A DNA stretch of 64,000 nucleotides. Source: Mangifera indica. Lineage: Eukaryota > Streptophyta > Magnoliopsida > Sapindales > Anacardiaceae. Positions 1 to 12,284 of this stretch are shown here, piece after piece. Both the position numbers and the translations under genes were made by a program. Numbering within the stretch: the stretch's first letter is position 1; each line of letters begins with the position of its first letter. Where the stretch lies: NCBI RefSeq assembly GCF_011075055.1, contig NC_058144.1:12800138-12864137 (forward strand), written 5' to 3'. The notes beneath the pieces are model-generated. The model was not told the DNA's origin. It did no database searches and saw nothing but the letters and a program-made list of their open reading frames with translations.

Positions 1-222
1 AGGTTGGGCCTGAACTGAAGCTCTCTGCTGTGTCAACCCTTTTAATAGATGAAAATGGTGTTGTCAAGGGTGAATCAGGTTCCTTGGACGAAGGGCAAGA
101 CATCAATGTTGAGGTTGGGCCTGAATTGAACACCCCTGTTATGTCAACCCCTTTGATATATGAAAATCGTGTTGTCAATGGAATATCTGATGATGATGCA
201 TCTGTTTTTGGAATAAGTCAGC
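1..222 (+). repeat. In-frame 37-codon repeat inside the first exon
   Basis: The stretch starting aggttgggcctgaa at base 1 recurs at base 112, a period of 111 bp, exactly 37 codons. At protein level VGPEL..(A/P)V.ST.LI.EN.VV(K/N)G is repeated. The phase is kept, so the repeat lengthens the acidic linker without breaking it. More copies may lie upstream of the window. Confidence 0.75.
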
Positions 223-2969
223 TAGAAAAATCATGTTTAGAGTGTTCCCTTGTAGCCATTGAAAAGACTGATGCTCCATTGGCCCCTCCATCTGTTCAAG
301 AGGAGACATCAGATGATTCAGAATCTTTTCTCCAATTAGAAATTGTTACTAACACATCCTCTACTGATTGTAAAAAATCAGATGTCAGTGGATCTTCAGA
401 TATTGGTGAAAAGGTTGCAACTGAGGGTGACATGACAATCAGCACTGTTGTTACTAGATCTGGTCAAATTTGCAGGATTGATCTCCTTGAAGAGATCATT
501 GAAAATGCCAGAAATAATAAGGTGCTTTTGTCTTAATATTGAGTTCTGATTGGAAATATTTTGTTGTTTGCATTTTCAGCTTTTTGGGTACTAGCACTAT
601 TTTGGGGAATAAATATTGGAAAAGACATCTAATATATTCTGTTTATTGTATATCTTAATCAAGTTCACTGAAATATTTATTTAATAGTATTTATCTTTTG
701 GACAATTCTAAATTTATTATTTTTCATGGAAGAAGAGATATATATGTTTCTCTGTTAATGGGAAAGTTTCAAATTACTATTACATTTGCAGAAAACTCTT
801 TTTTCAGCCATGGAATCAGTAATGAACATGGTGAGAGAAGTTGAAATTCAAGAGAAAGCTGCTGAAGAGGCTAAAATCGAAGCTTCCAAGGGAGGCTTGG
901 ATATTCTAACTAAGGTGGATGAACTCAAACATATGCTCACATGTGCAAAGGCAGCAAATGACATGGTAATTATATAGGATTTCAAATAATTAATTATGTA
1001 ATTTTTTACAAAATATTTCTATGATTATTGAATGAACTCGAACATATACTCACATGTGCAAAGGCAGCAAATGACATGGTAATTATATAGGATTTCAAAT
1101 CATTGATTATGGAATTTTTTACTAAATATTTGTATTATTATCGATCTGACTAACACTAGATCATAAATTTTTCAGCATGGAGGAGAAATATATGGAGAGA
1201 AGGCAATTTTAGCTACTGAAGCAAGGGAGCTTCAAACTCGGCTACTCAGCTTGTCAGAAGAAAGAGATAAATCTCTTGCAATTCTTGATGAGGTTAATCG
1301 GGTGTTTCATATTTGATCATATGTCTTAAATGTCTTATGCATTTATTTTTTCTGATGAATAACCGAACTAGGAACCTGCCATAAGCATAATAGTTACTTT
1401 GTTCTTTGTTATTAGGTTCCTTGTTTCATATGGCACACAGGGGCCCAGAAATTTTATGATTTTAGAATTTCGAATAAGCCAATGTTTAGAGATCTCTTAA
1501 TTCTCATTTAGCAAGTTGTTTTGGTATTTTTATGCTCATATAATAGAGTTAATGGTGATATGGTAGTTAATTTCTTATATGTATCCTCTGCAGATGCGTG
1601 AAACTTTAGAGGGTCGACTAGCTGCAGCTAAGGAAGTGAGGAAAGCAGCTGAGGAGGAAAAGCTGCGAAAGGAAGAATCTGCCAGACATTCACTTGCTGA
1701 GCTAAAAGCCCTTATGGAGAATGTGGTCCAAGAGTCAAAGATTCTACAGCAGGAGGCTGAGGAGAATTCAAAGGTATTTATTCTGAATTACATGAATATT
1801 TTCAGGAACTTTCCCGTTACAATAATTTGTGACTGCCATTTTGTTGCAGTTACGGGAGTTTCTCATGGACCGTGGTCATGTTGTTGATTCGTTGCAGTAA
1901 GTTTTGTTCTAATTATTTTACATTAAAATCGATATTTTGTTTATTGTCACTTTTCTCCATCCTCCACATTGCAAAAATCATCTGAAACCAATACATTTAT
2001 AGGCACCTTTAATAAAACATGTGAAGGGTTAGAAATTTATTAGTGAACTTTACTGATATTTTGAATGATTTGTTTGTCTCTTGAGTGCTTGGCTTCATAA
2101 TCTTGATGCCAAACATTCATATGGTGGTGTGTGTTTGGCTTTAATTAACAATCAAGCATGTGGACGGCAGTAGAAGAGGTCATGCATGTTGTCACGCCTA
2201 TTTGATTATTGTGATTTTATTGTGGTGCATATGAAGATCTAGGTTGTGATAATTATAAATTATATGCTGAATTGGTATTTGTTAAGTACCATGAACTCTT
2301 TAGTTTTGTTTTACCATCTTGCTTATAAATTGCATTTTCCAGAGAAAATTATAAGTTCAGCATTTCTAGATAGAGTTGCTAGCTCGGATTCATGCCAATA
2401 TTGCAAGTGATCTTTTTTTCTTTTATTTGTTTTTTCTCTTTCAGTTTTTAACATTCTTTACTGGGCTTCAATACCAGGATACTGTTAAGTGAAATTAATT
2501 CTTTTATACTGTGCAATTTTTTCCTGGAAATGATGATTTTGTGTTATCATTGCAATTTGATGTACAATCTGTAGCCCTTTACTTGTGTGCACCATATCAT
2601 AGAAAGATATTGTGAAATAACAAAACTTTGTTATTAATTGGCAGAGGAGAAATATCTGTGATTTGTCAGGATGTGAGATTGTTGAAGGAGAAGTTTGATG
2701 AGCGTGTTCCATTAAGCAAGTCTTGGTCCTCAAGCCAGACCACTTGCATCTTAGCCTCATCTGGCTGTTCATCTGTTAAAAGCATAGCATCTCCGGCTGC
2801 TGAGCAAGATCTAATGTCTCAAAGAACCCTTGATGATCCCTCATTTGATGTCCAATCATCAAAACGTAGTTTTGAAGATGATCGAACTGGAGCTGCCCGT
2901 AAAGATCTATTGGATGATGAGTGGGATTTCTTTGACAAAGAATCAGAATTATATGGCAAAGACCTGTAA
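3..2969 (+). CDS. 3' part of a coiled-coil, CUE-domain-like plant protein gene (5' end outside window)
   Basis: Six exons join without a frame break: (<3)..521, 792-965, 1176-1292, 1594-1773, 1850-1896 and 2645-2969, stop TAA at 2967. All introns are GT..AG. The frame is already open at base 3, so the start lies upstream. The first exon is acidic and Ser/Thr-rich. Exons 2-4 (ME.VMN.VREVEIQEKAAEEAK onward) form a long Glu/Lys/Ala coiled coil. Then come LREFLMDRGHVVDSLQ, ISVICQDVRLLKEKFDERV and an acidic C-terminus with DDEWDFFDKE. This order recalls the small plant family annotated as ubiquitin-system CUE proteins; the CUE domain itself would lie outside the window, so the family name is recognition and not proof. 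Candidate polyadenylation signals AATAAA follow near 3077 and 3140. No lesion is seen, so this is probably a live gene. Confidence 0.8.
917..1135 (+). repeat. Tandem partial duplication of an exon 3' end with its splice donor
   Basis: The last ~48 bp of exon 2 plus the first ~57 bp of the intron (917-1022) are copied 113 bp downstream (1030-1135). The block gcaaaggcagcaaatgacat and the donor GTAATTATATAG are both present twice (donors at 966 and 1079). No acceptor AG directly precedes the second copy, so it is probably an intronic decoy. Use of the second donor would read through gta att ata tag, a stop right after the normal junction. Confidence 0.8.
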
Positions 2970-3651
2970 ATTTGGGATACACTGGAATGAGGGAGCCTCT
3001 AGGTATGCGTTAACATTTCCTCAATATATTACTTAAATTTTATCCCTCCCGAAAGAGCTTGCTATTCTGTAACTAAATAAAGGGTGGAGATTCAAACTTT
3101 TTCTACATTGATCGTAAAGCGAAGCATTTCCTAATTTCAATAAAGAATTGAAACGTTCTGCCATTGAAATTTAATGAAAGTTGGCTCATATTATATGGTC
3201 TTTTGCCTTTGTGACACCCCTTTTGCTGGTAAATTCTCCCAGAAACTCTTAGCTGCCTCAAAACACAGAACTCTTTCCATTTATTTTAATGGTAGATACT
3301 TTCATTAATTGGTGAAATCTTCGGAATTAGAGGTTGGCTCTGCCTTATTATATGTCAAATTAACGGGACAAACCGATGATACATTTGGTAACTTTGACAC
3401 TTGGTGCTAGATAGATGTTAATGTAATCCACAATTCAAGATTTAGAAGTCATTATATTAGATTAGATTGGACGGACGGATTGAGTGAAGATGATGAATAG
3501 AAGGAACCTCAACAAGGGCGGGTTGGTGTATTTAAGTGGCTCAATTTGTTTGTATAATAAAATTATTTTACAAAGAGAGACTCGGGTAGGGACAGCATTC
3601 GTGCCCCTTTGATCTAACTTGCCTGTCTTTTAACGGAATCTTTTTGACTCT

Positions 3652-3777
3652 CTAGCCATGCCAACATAAGAGCATCACAGTGCACCTCCATATAATATAA
3701 AGTCTTCCATGCTGCTCTCTAAGTTGCTTTGAACACCTCTGCCATGACCAAAACTTCATGCTCCTCACTGCTCCCAT
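3652..3777 (-). CDS. DVL/ROTUNDIFOLIA-like small polypeptide (41 aa)
   Basis: A single exon of 41 codons. The C-terminal half, LREQHGRLYIIWRCTVMLLC followed by WHG, matches the conserved RTF domain of the plant DVL/RTFL family, whose usual core is EQ(R/K).R.YI.RRC..ML.CW. The N-terminal third (MGAVRSMKFWSWQRCSKQ) is basic and Trp-rich, as usual for short members. Family members are small plasma-membrane-associated peptides that limit polar cell proliferation when overexpressed; that is family knowledge. The start is the only upstream ATG before an in-frame stop. A TATA box lies about 115 bp upstream on the minus strand. The second Arg of the usual RRC motif is kept but the first is Trp (IIWRC). 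A close relative lies at 15900-16049. Confidence 0.75.
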   Translation of the reverse strand: MGAVRSMKFWSWQRCSKQLREQHGRLYIIWRCTVMLLCWHG

Positions 3778-3890
3778 ATTTTAGCTTAACAACAACAGCA
3801 ACAATCAAATGGACCCAGAATTGAACTGGGGAGGAAAATAAACTGAAGTTGCTTTGTGTTTTGCTGAATTTCTTGGGAAGTTTATTGTGA

Positions 3891-3900
3891 TTATATATAG
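3891..3900 (-). promoter_or_regulatory. TATA box of the DVL-like gene at 3652-3777
   Basis: The minus strand reads CTATATATAA, followed by a pyrimidine/purine leader. The flanking sequence (ttatatatagagagag on +) is shared with the promoter of the second DVL-like gene at 16101-16110, which supports a real, duplicated promoter. Confidence 0.6.
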
Positions 3901-4079
3901 AGAGAAGAGTTGAAGATATGTAATAAGAAATATGTGGTATCTAGCAAACGTTGGCCCTTGTTCATGTAAGAAGACGAAGGTGACCTAGTATCTTGTCCCC
4001 TTGCTAACCCATTCTGATTAAGACTTGTCATCAACTTCACCCCTAGATGTCTCACATGGAGGCCTACTGTCATGCCTCC

Positions 4080-7010
4080 TTATTTCTTCTGTTATTATAA
4101 TCTTTTAATGCAACCTTTGCCAAATTCAAAACATACATAATACTTCATTATTATAATCTTCAAAGGTTAGATTATCAATATAAAAAAAATGCCACCAAAC
4201 TCCAACTAATCAGATACCTTCCACATTCATGGAAGATATCTAAGTGACATAATCAAATCAATACCAGTAATATTTTGACCATACATGAATCGTAAACATA
4301 AACAGGAAATACTCTGGAAGAAATAATTATGAAGTTTGAAGCAGTCAGTAATTAGTATCCATCAAACAGCAATGGCCAAATCCTAATCTCTTGATAATCA
4401 GTTGGTTCCATCATCACGTGCAAATGTCTTGCTAAGTTAAGTCAATACATCGTCCCAATCAATTGGCCAACATGCCACCCACTTACACGTATTCTCCGGT
4501 CATCAGAATTAAATTTAATTGTTTGTTGTGCCCCACTTATCTTTAGGGAGGCAACCACCCTTGTTCTTCATTAACAACGTTGCATGGGCTCTCACATTGA
4601 CATTGAAATCTCACTCCTGATGATTCAATCACTGGTCTTATAAAGAGTAACACGCATGCATGCCCGATAAGATTCTTCCTGTGGACTCATGCCCCGTGGA
4701 AAAGAGATCACTCTGTAGTGGTAAATTTTGGAAATAAAGAAACCTTATCTTTAGAGTAAAAAAATTAAAAGATATTGATAAAAATATGCAGAAATTTTTT
4801 ATGGATTAAATGGAGTGTGACCCCATAATAGGGTCTGGACAGAAATGGCGTCTGGAGAGAATGCGGAGCAAAAGGGTTATCGTATTTCCAACAAAATTTG
4901 CTCAAATTTGTCCAAGTAAGAATGGGAATGTTGGAGATACACATGAAAAATCCAAGCTGTCGGAGGGATTTTTAAGGTATTAATACAGTGTTACACTACA
5001 TGCCTGAAGGAAAGGGCCAAGAACACAATTAATTTATGTATCTTAGCTGTGCTGTTTTTATTACTAAGAAACAAATGTGATGAACTTTAGTGTCAGAAGA
5101 GACTTGGTGATTTGTTGTATTTTGTATGTATTATGTCCAAGTGGTGTATAAAGTTGCATCTATGTATATTCATTGAGAGCTTTAAGAATATATTTCTTAG
5201 GAAAAAAATGTGACATGGTTATAGTTATTAAGTACGATCAGTTTTTGGGTGGAGTAAAATTTCACCCCAACTGTAAAAATTTTTTTAACTAGCTAAATGT
5301 CACCATTTTATTAAAATAAGAGACATTTAAATGATGCTATTAAAAAAAAAACAATAAGAATATGTGTACGTATTTTTTTTAATGCATAATTAAATACACA
5401 AATAATATATTATTATATAATTAGTTGATTTTGAATTAAAATTAAAATAATATCTAATTATATAATGATATATCATCTATATATATAATTTTGTATCCAA
5501 AAGTGTGTGCACAAAATATTACTCTCAAAAAAACATAATACAACAAGACTATCAAACTATTTACACTAGTTTGGATTGTGAGATTATGAATTGGCGCTGT
5601 AGATTGGATTTTCATGTGCTTAGAGGATTAAATGAACCGAACGCCAGCTGCAATAGTTTATTTTTTTAATATACATTTTACATACAAATTAAATGAAAAA
5701 AAATAATATCCATAACATGTTTTAGCATCCATGTTGGAGCTTGAGTTAAATCGAACTGAATTCATATTGGAAGATTGGATTTGTTTTTTAAATCGAGTAA
5801 AACTTGAGTTAGAATATGTTTGACTCAAATCGGTTTAAATTTATAATTCAAATCAATGATTTGAATTTGTAGCTTGGTTTAGTTCAAATTCGTCATTCAA
5901 TTAGTATCCACCCTACCCTTGATAGTATATACAAATTATATATATATATATGATATATAATTGAAATTAAAGTTTCACAAAAATAAATTACTTTTTACTA
6001 TAATTATTTTATAATTTTTTTTTTTTTAATTCCTCTCTTGTTATTTCTTGGTATCCATGAAAAAACCCCAGGGAAGCCTACGGATCTAAAAGAAGTTTAA
6101 GAACATAATGCAAGGGCAAATCCGTTTTTACAATGAACAAACACTAGATCAGGCAGCGTTTTAACAAAGTGTTCTACTTCAAATTTCTAATCAATTTGGT
6201 AGCACAACCCAACCAACAAATATTCTCCATTCAAGTATGGAAATATTAAGATTTAATTGAATCCTACAATTCCAAATGTAAGAAAAATTGAATAAACTAA
6301 TTAAATTAACAATTAATCATGATCAACCAAAAGGAAAATCAGACCTTCTGAGAAGACCATGAACCATAACAAGAAGATGATCAAAAAAAGACGAATCAAC
6401 ATCCTCACAACTTCCATTCATTGATTCCTTTGAGCAAACTCTATTCTTAAACTATTATATATTTTTCATAGTTATTCCATTTCTGATTTTCTATCGTTAT
6501 TTAATTAGGAATTTGATTATAAATAAAGACCGAATCAAAGGTGTTTAGGTTTGATAAATATTCTTGAGAGAATTGACAAGGAAAGTGAAGGAAAATGGGA
6601 ATATAGATTTGGGTGGGAGCTATTGAATGTAAGTAATTTAAAGGACATTGAAGGAACAAACACTGGCAAAGTTTTCTTTAATCGTCAGCATTTACACCAT
6701 GTGCTGTAATCGTTGAAGTTGTCTATAGTCGTCGGAGTTTGTCTTCAAGGCTCTTAATGAAGAAGAAAAAGCAATTTTTTCAGTGTCAGTTGTCAAAAAT
6801 TCTAAATTAATTCTTGTTTATTTAGTACAGCTTATGATTATTGTGTTATGATCAATTTAGAGTATTTGAAAAATAATCTAAAAAATTGATTATTCATGTT
6901 AAAATATCCAATGTGCTTTAGCTTTTGGAGTAGAAATGTAAGAAAATAATAAAATTCAATAATTAAAAAAAAAAAAAGGCTAATCCTACTAGTTTTAAAT
7001 TATGGCTTAG
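4080..7010. other. Intergenic, AT-rich; no gene seen
   Basis: No open frame with recognisable content. The stretch holds the upstream region of the first DVL-like gene (homology with the other copy runs to about 4070) and AT-rich runs. Around 5730-5920 there is a patch of gaattt/aaattc-type words ending in gtatccaccctac, which looks like one end of a hAT-type MITE; I could not find the matching left end. Confidence 0.5.
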
Positions 7011-7019
7011 TAATCTAAA

Positions 7020-7877
7020 GGCCAAAAGACTTATTCCCACCCAAGGTTTAGTGAATTCTTAAACTCCTACCCGCGATGTTTCAAAAACTTAAATATTCAC
7101 AATTTTGTTAAACTTCTCTGTTAGAGTTAAAGGTAAAAATATTTTTTAGCTAAAAATATTTAAATAACTAAAAATATTTAAAAAAACTAAAATTTTATCA
7201 CGTTTCCCCCTCTTAGTTTAAAACTCTAATAATTTTCTTCCACTAATAGTTTTGAAAAGTTGCATTTCCTCCCTAGGGTTTGATTTTTTCCGTTACCACT
7301 TTTTGGTGAACTTCGTCGTTTCCAGCTGTGTTCTCTCTACCTTATGGTTTCTCTCTCCCTCCCAGTCTCTCTCATTTCCCTCCTTTGCCGTCTTCATCAG
7401 AGATGAAGACGAAATTGTCTTTGTCTCAAACGAAGATGAATGGTTTTCATCTGAGAGACAAAGATGAATGGTCTTCATTTGAGAAACCAAGATGAATGGT
7501 TTTCGTCTTAGATGAAGACTCGATGAGAGAAGGTCAGAAGACAATGGGAGAAGGGGAACAAAGATAGTGGGAAAGAGATCATTGTAGGAGAAGAAGAGAT
7601 CTGGGAAGGCTGATCAATAATCGGAAAGGAGATGGTCACTAAAGAGAAGAAGAAAAAAAACCCTAGGGGGAAACTTTGGGTGGGCAAAAAATTATTAGAT
7701 TTTTAAACTAAAGCGGAAAATGAAATAAAATTTTAGTTTTTTTAATATTTTTAGATAAATAACATTTTACCTTAACCCTAACAAAAAATTTTAACATAAT
7801 GGTGAGTATTTTTTGAAACTTTATAAGTGAGAGTTTAAGACTACACTAAACTCTGGGTGGGAATAAGTCTTTTGGCC
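7020..7877. mobile_element. Non-autonomous Mutator-type MITE, 858 bp, with intact TSD
   Basis: The element starts ggccaaaagacttattccca and ends with the inverse (tgggaataagtcttttggcc). It is flanked by a perfect 9-bp direct repeat taatctaaa (7011-7019 and 7878-7886). Long TIRs plus a 9-bp TSD are the signature of Mutator-like elements. The TIRs extend imperfectly inward with aaatattt and aaatttta words. The centre holds GA-rich sequence (gatgaatggttttcatctga type repeats, 7390-7530). The open frames here are short and look incidental. A second, disrupted family member flanks the large MULE at 50851-60356. Confidence 0.9.
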
Positions 7878-8834
7878 TAATCTAAAATGTGATTATATTC
7901 CACAATTAGATTATCCACATAAATTATTCTAACCATGTTATTATCAATTTTTAATCCAATAACTTGGATTAAATAAGCTATACTAAGCATATACTAGTTA
8001 CCATTTTGTCCTCATCTCTAACCTCATTACAAAAATCCCTTAGCCCTAATTGCAATTTTTAAACTAGGACTCTCATATAAAAAATCTCACACCAAAAGCG
8101 TGAATTCAAACAAGAAAAGATCGTTTGAGGTAAGAAAATCAATATTTATTGGTTTTGCCATTATAATTGAATATATTTTTATATTGTTAAAAATATAAGG
8201 AAGAATTTATGATTTTGACTGAGGGATTGAATTTACAGAAGTTTAGTGGGAATATTAAATTTATTAGAGTGAAAGGATGAAATTTGATTAGGGGTGTAAA
8301 TGCAAAATTTAAAACTATAGAGGGTTTAGGAATTGTAATGAGGAATTTAGGGGTGTATGTGTACAATTTAGAAGATAATGAAAAATGAAGTTTAGCATTC
8401 TTTCTAAGCTTTCTAATTGTAGGAGGATGTTGTGAGATTTCAAAGTTTGAAGGGTAAATGAAGTTTTGTTAAGTTTAGCATTTTTAAGATGCCATTGGCG
8501 TTAACTGCATGCTTTTTAAGTTTGACAATTTAGGGGCTAATTATAAGATTTTAAAGTTAGGGAGAGTTTAGTCAGGTTTCAGGGGTGTACATGTAAGATT
8601 TTGAAAGTTATGAGGTACATAAAATTTGTTGTGCTATAAAATTTTGGCATTAATTTACAATTTTTTAAATTTTATATATTTAGGCCCTAAACCACATTTT
8701 CATCACAAGATTCATCATAATATTGATTATTGTGTTGGTTGTATAATATAACAGTTAATGAACGATTGTAGAGAAAGACACTATAACAAATGGCAAAGGA
8801 AAATAAAAATGATTGAAATTCGTGTGCGAATGAT

Positions 8835-9246
8835 GTAAGATGGGTCTGTGGATTCACTGAGTATTCATCTTCCTACTAACTTTGAGTTTAATACTATACG
8901 CATTTCTACAAAACCCAATAAGACTCTTAATAGGTTACATATTTACGTCAAGGGCAACAATGATGTTGGTTGTATCTTCACCCTTATTAAATAGATTTTG
9001 TAGCTAGTTTCTCTATTTATAGTGGTTTCTCCTAAATTGGTGAGAATAATTCTAAATACCAATTATGAACAATATAGATACAAATGTTGAAAACAAAATC
9101 ATTCGCCCATGCATGAGGGGTATCATTGAAGTTCATAGTTTGCACGAGAAGGGTAACATCAATGTTGACATTGATGATGATGATAATGATGATCTTGTTA
9201 ATGTTTACGACTTAGAGTTGTTAGCAACAACTAAGGCTGTAAAGTA
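8835..9246 (+). pseudogene. Unidentified degenerate coding relic
   Basis: Two neighbouring stretches read like protein: one around 8835-8993 (DGSVDSLSIHLPTNFEFNTI and onward) and one at 9065-9246, ending in an acidic run and DLVNVYDLELLATTKAVK. They are separated by stops. The position after an AT-rich leader and the acidic linker resemble the N-terminal part of MULE transposases, but no diagnostic domain is visible, so I do not assign a family. Confidence 0.25.
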
Positions 9247-9549
9247 AAAACTTCAACTTGGCTTGAGTTTGACCATAGTCATGAGATAGATGATGTTAAA
9301 ATTGAAGAATCCAAAGTTTAATGGTGCATATGCAATGTAACTCAAAATTTGTTATTGGATTTTGGATGAAAATTTGCTTGGAATTATAAAAAACGACAAA
9401 AAATGACACTAAACTTGGTTTATACAAAGGGCATTCTTGTTAGTTTGCATTTTATTGGTTATAAAAGCTTTAGTCCTTAAAATGTTGTTATTTATGTATA
9501 TCACTTCAAGATTTGGTTATTTTAATTAATAACCCTTAGATATATAACT

Positions 9550-9966
9550 ATGGTTTTAAAAATCGGATTGGACTGACTAGTTCTACCAGTTGAATCGTCA
9601 ACTGCTAATTAAACTAGTTTTGATTCATCTGAAAACCCTTTTTACAATAAAATCAAATTGAAATGGATTAAACCATTTGAACAATTCGATTGGACTGGAT
9701 ATAAAATCAGGTTTAATTCGGTCACATAAAATATTAATTCTTTTTTCAAAAATCCATTATGAAAACTTAAACTTAAGACCTTATTTATCACATTTGACAT
9801 ATATACCATCAAATTATATATATAATGTTAAACTATAAAAAAAACTTTTGAATATTATTTTTGAACAATTAATTGATATTATCATTGATTAACCAATCTG
9901 ATTACTAATTGGATCAAACCACCTTCTCCACCGTATTGATATCTAACTTGTTTCCAAAAACATTGT
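9550..9966. mobile_element. Small hAT-type MITE (417 bp)
   Basis: The left end atggttttaaaaatcgg and the right end ttccaaaaacattgt are imperfect inverted repeats. Flanks atataact (9542-9549) and gtataact (9967-9974) match at 7 of 8 bases, fitting an aged hAT 8-bp TSD. The inside is rich in ggattgga/aaccattt words, typical of the plant MITEs that begin 'ggttttaaaaatcgg'. No coding content. Confidence 0.5.
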
Positions 9967-10559
9967 GTATAACTAGGTCATAAAACACACACACACATAA
10001 AGTTGTTATAAATGTAACAAAATAAATATCTAAAATAGAATAGTTGAGAGATAGATTTAAAACGAAACAGAAGGAAATAAGAGCAAAAGCTAATTAAGAG
10101 AAGTGGAGAAATGTGAATATATATTACTTTTCTAGATGATTTTCATTTGTACCATATGGGTGGCATTTATAGGCAGGGAAATGCTTATCTATGCTGGTAA
10201 AGAAACATTTAATGTTGCCTCGTAATTCTCTTCTCTTGTCATCATTCTTTTCTTCTTGCCACTTAATTATATAATAATCTCTTTTGGATTTCCACCACGT
10301 ACAAATAATTACATTAATATTGCTAAAGGAAAACTCAGTGGCATAAAAAACTAAAGCAAATGAGCGTAATTATTTAATGTCTTATAAAATGGGGTTAGAT
10401 GTGCTTAAACTATCTCACTAAAAACCTAGTAGGACAAAACCTAATGAAGAAAAAAATAGTTTAATATACATTTTGTCCGATATGTGACAAATTTCAAAAT
10501 TTGCTCTCGTTGATGAATGGTCTCTTTGTTTGTAGTAAAATTAATTTGGTTGCTTGTTG

Positions 10560-11080
10560 AGCCACCGCATACCAATGTGATAAACTAACTTTTTAAATAT
10601 TGATATTGGTAATGTCTTAATGAATAAATCTGTAAAGTTCTCATTAGATCGTATATGTTTAACATCAATCTTTTGGCTTTACTGAAACTCATGAGTGTAA
10701 AAGAATTTCAGTGAAATATGTTTGATTTTGTCTCCTTTAATGTATCTATATTTAATTTGGGTAATACTCATTGTCTTCATATAATATAGAAGGAGTGTCT
10801 ATTGTAAAATAAAGATTACATGTATTTTGGATATAATAGATGATAGACCATAATTATATGCATTTCTTGGTTGGCTTCATAGAGAACTAGAATCTCTGAG
10901 TGATTCGAAAATGTTGCAACCATAGTTTGTTTGGTGGAGCGTCATGATATCAGTGTGTCATTATAAGTGAAAATATAACCCGTTTGCAAGCGAGCCTCAT
11001 AAGAGTTAGAAAGATAATCAACATCTACATATCCAATCAAACTAAAATTTTTAGAGGATTAGACATAATAGAATAATCCC
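10560..11080 (-). pseudogene. Copia RNase H fragment
   Basis: Minus-strand translation around 11050-10860 gives SLIGYVDVDYLSNSYEARLQ, TGYIFTYNDT and RSTKQTMVATFSNHSEIL, matching the RNase H block that follows RT in copia elements. Further on, around 10700-10560, HIRSNENFTDLFIKTLP and MRWLNK correspond to the usual C-terminus. Several stops are present. Confidence 0.75.
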
Positions 11081-11503
11081 AAATCTCTAGTTCCACACAG
11101 GTAAAAAAGTATATGCTTTATTTTCTTCCAGTAGTGATGGGTTGGTACAAAGTTAAATTGGGCCAATAAATTCATTATGAAGGATATATTTAGTCAAATG
11201 TAATGGGTAAAATATTATAAGACATCAATGACATTAAGATTTGGTAATTCGGGACTGAGTATCTTTCATCTTTTTCTTTAGGACAAAATAGGTCATTTTT
11301 TTGGATCAAGAGATCAGACAACCATTAGGATGCTTAAAGGATAAGCCTTATCCAAATTAAAGCATTTTGGGCAATTTTTCAATATAAGTTGATTGATAGA
11401 TAAGTATTCTATTTGAGTTGTGTTTGGTCTACAGGTTGAAAAAAATATTTTTTTTTTCTAAATTCTTTATCTCAAATTCCTTTTTTAAATATTCAACAAT
11501 TTT

Positions 11504-12004
11504 TTAGAGTTTTTCAAAAGTCCCAATTAAATTCATGTCATCATCATAAACTGTTATAATATTAAATCCCAATTTTAACATTTTTATAAAGACACATGAA
11601 CATATAAGATCATTCATATAACCTTCCTTTTTCAAATATTCACTGAAACGATTATACCATATTTTTATAGATTGTTTTAATCCTTGCAATAATCTTTATA
11701 ATTTAATTGAGTACATACCTCTTGAATTGATCATTTTTGTTTTAGGTAATTCAAATCCTTCTGGGAGTTTCATATAAATTTCAATATCTAAATTTTTATA
11801 CAAATAAGTAGTAACTATGTCTATTAAACATATATCTAGTCTTTTTGAGACTGTTAAACTAGTTAAATATCTTAATATGATTATATTTATCACAAGTGTG
11901 TGTGTTTCATCAAAGTCTATACCTGACATTTGGGAAAAACCTTGGGCTATAAGTTTTGCTTTATATCTAGCAATCTTATATTTTCTCATTTCTTTTTCTT
12001 TCAA
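11504..12004 (-). pseudogene. Copia reverse transcriptase (RVT_2) fragment
   Basis: Two adjacent frames. 12004-11696 contains YKAKLIAQGFSQMSGIDFDE and DIVTTYLYKNLDIEIYMKLP EGF. 11689-11504 contains GLKQSIKIWYNRFSEYLKKE and VYDDDMNLIGT. These match the copia RT blocks R.KARLVA.GF.Q..G.D..ET, D...A.L.G.L...IYM..P.GF and the catalytic YVDD box, here YDDD. Stops separate the two halves. Confidence 0.85.
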
Positions 12005-12284
12005 ATACTCATTATATCTAATGGGTTATACGTTTTTAGGTGTTGGGACTATAAGGCCAAACACTTGACTTTTTGCAAGTGAAGTTAATTCTATTTGAAT
12101 TATTTCTTCCTGTCCTCAAATAGGATATATTGGGTTAGTTACTGAGAATCAATTGTAAAAGAGAATATTGATGATAAGAAGAATGTCGTTAGCGAATTAA
12201 CACTGCAACATGTAATATGACATATCCCCATAAAGAAGTTGGTAATTGAGTTTGTAATAATAAAGTACGTGTAATTAATTATAG

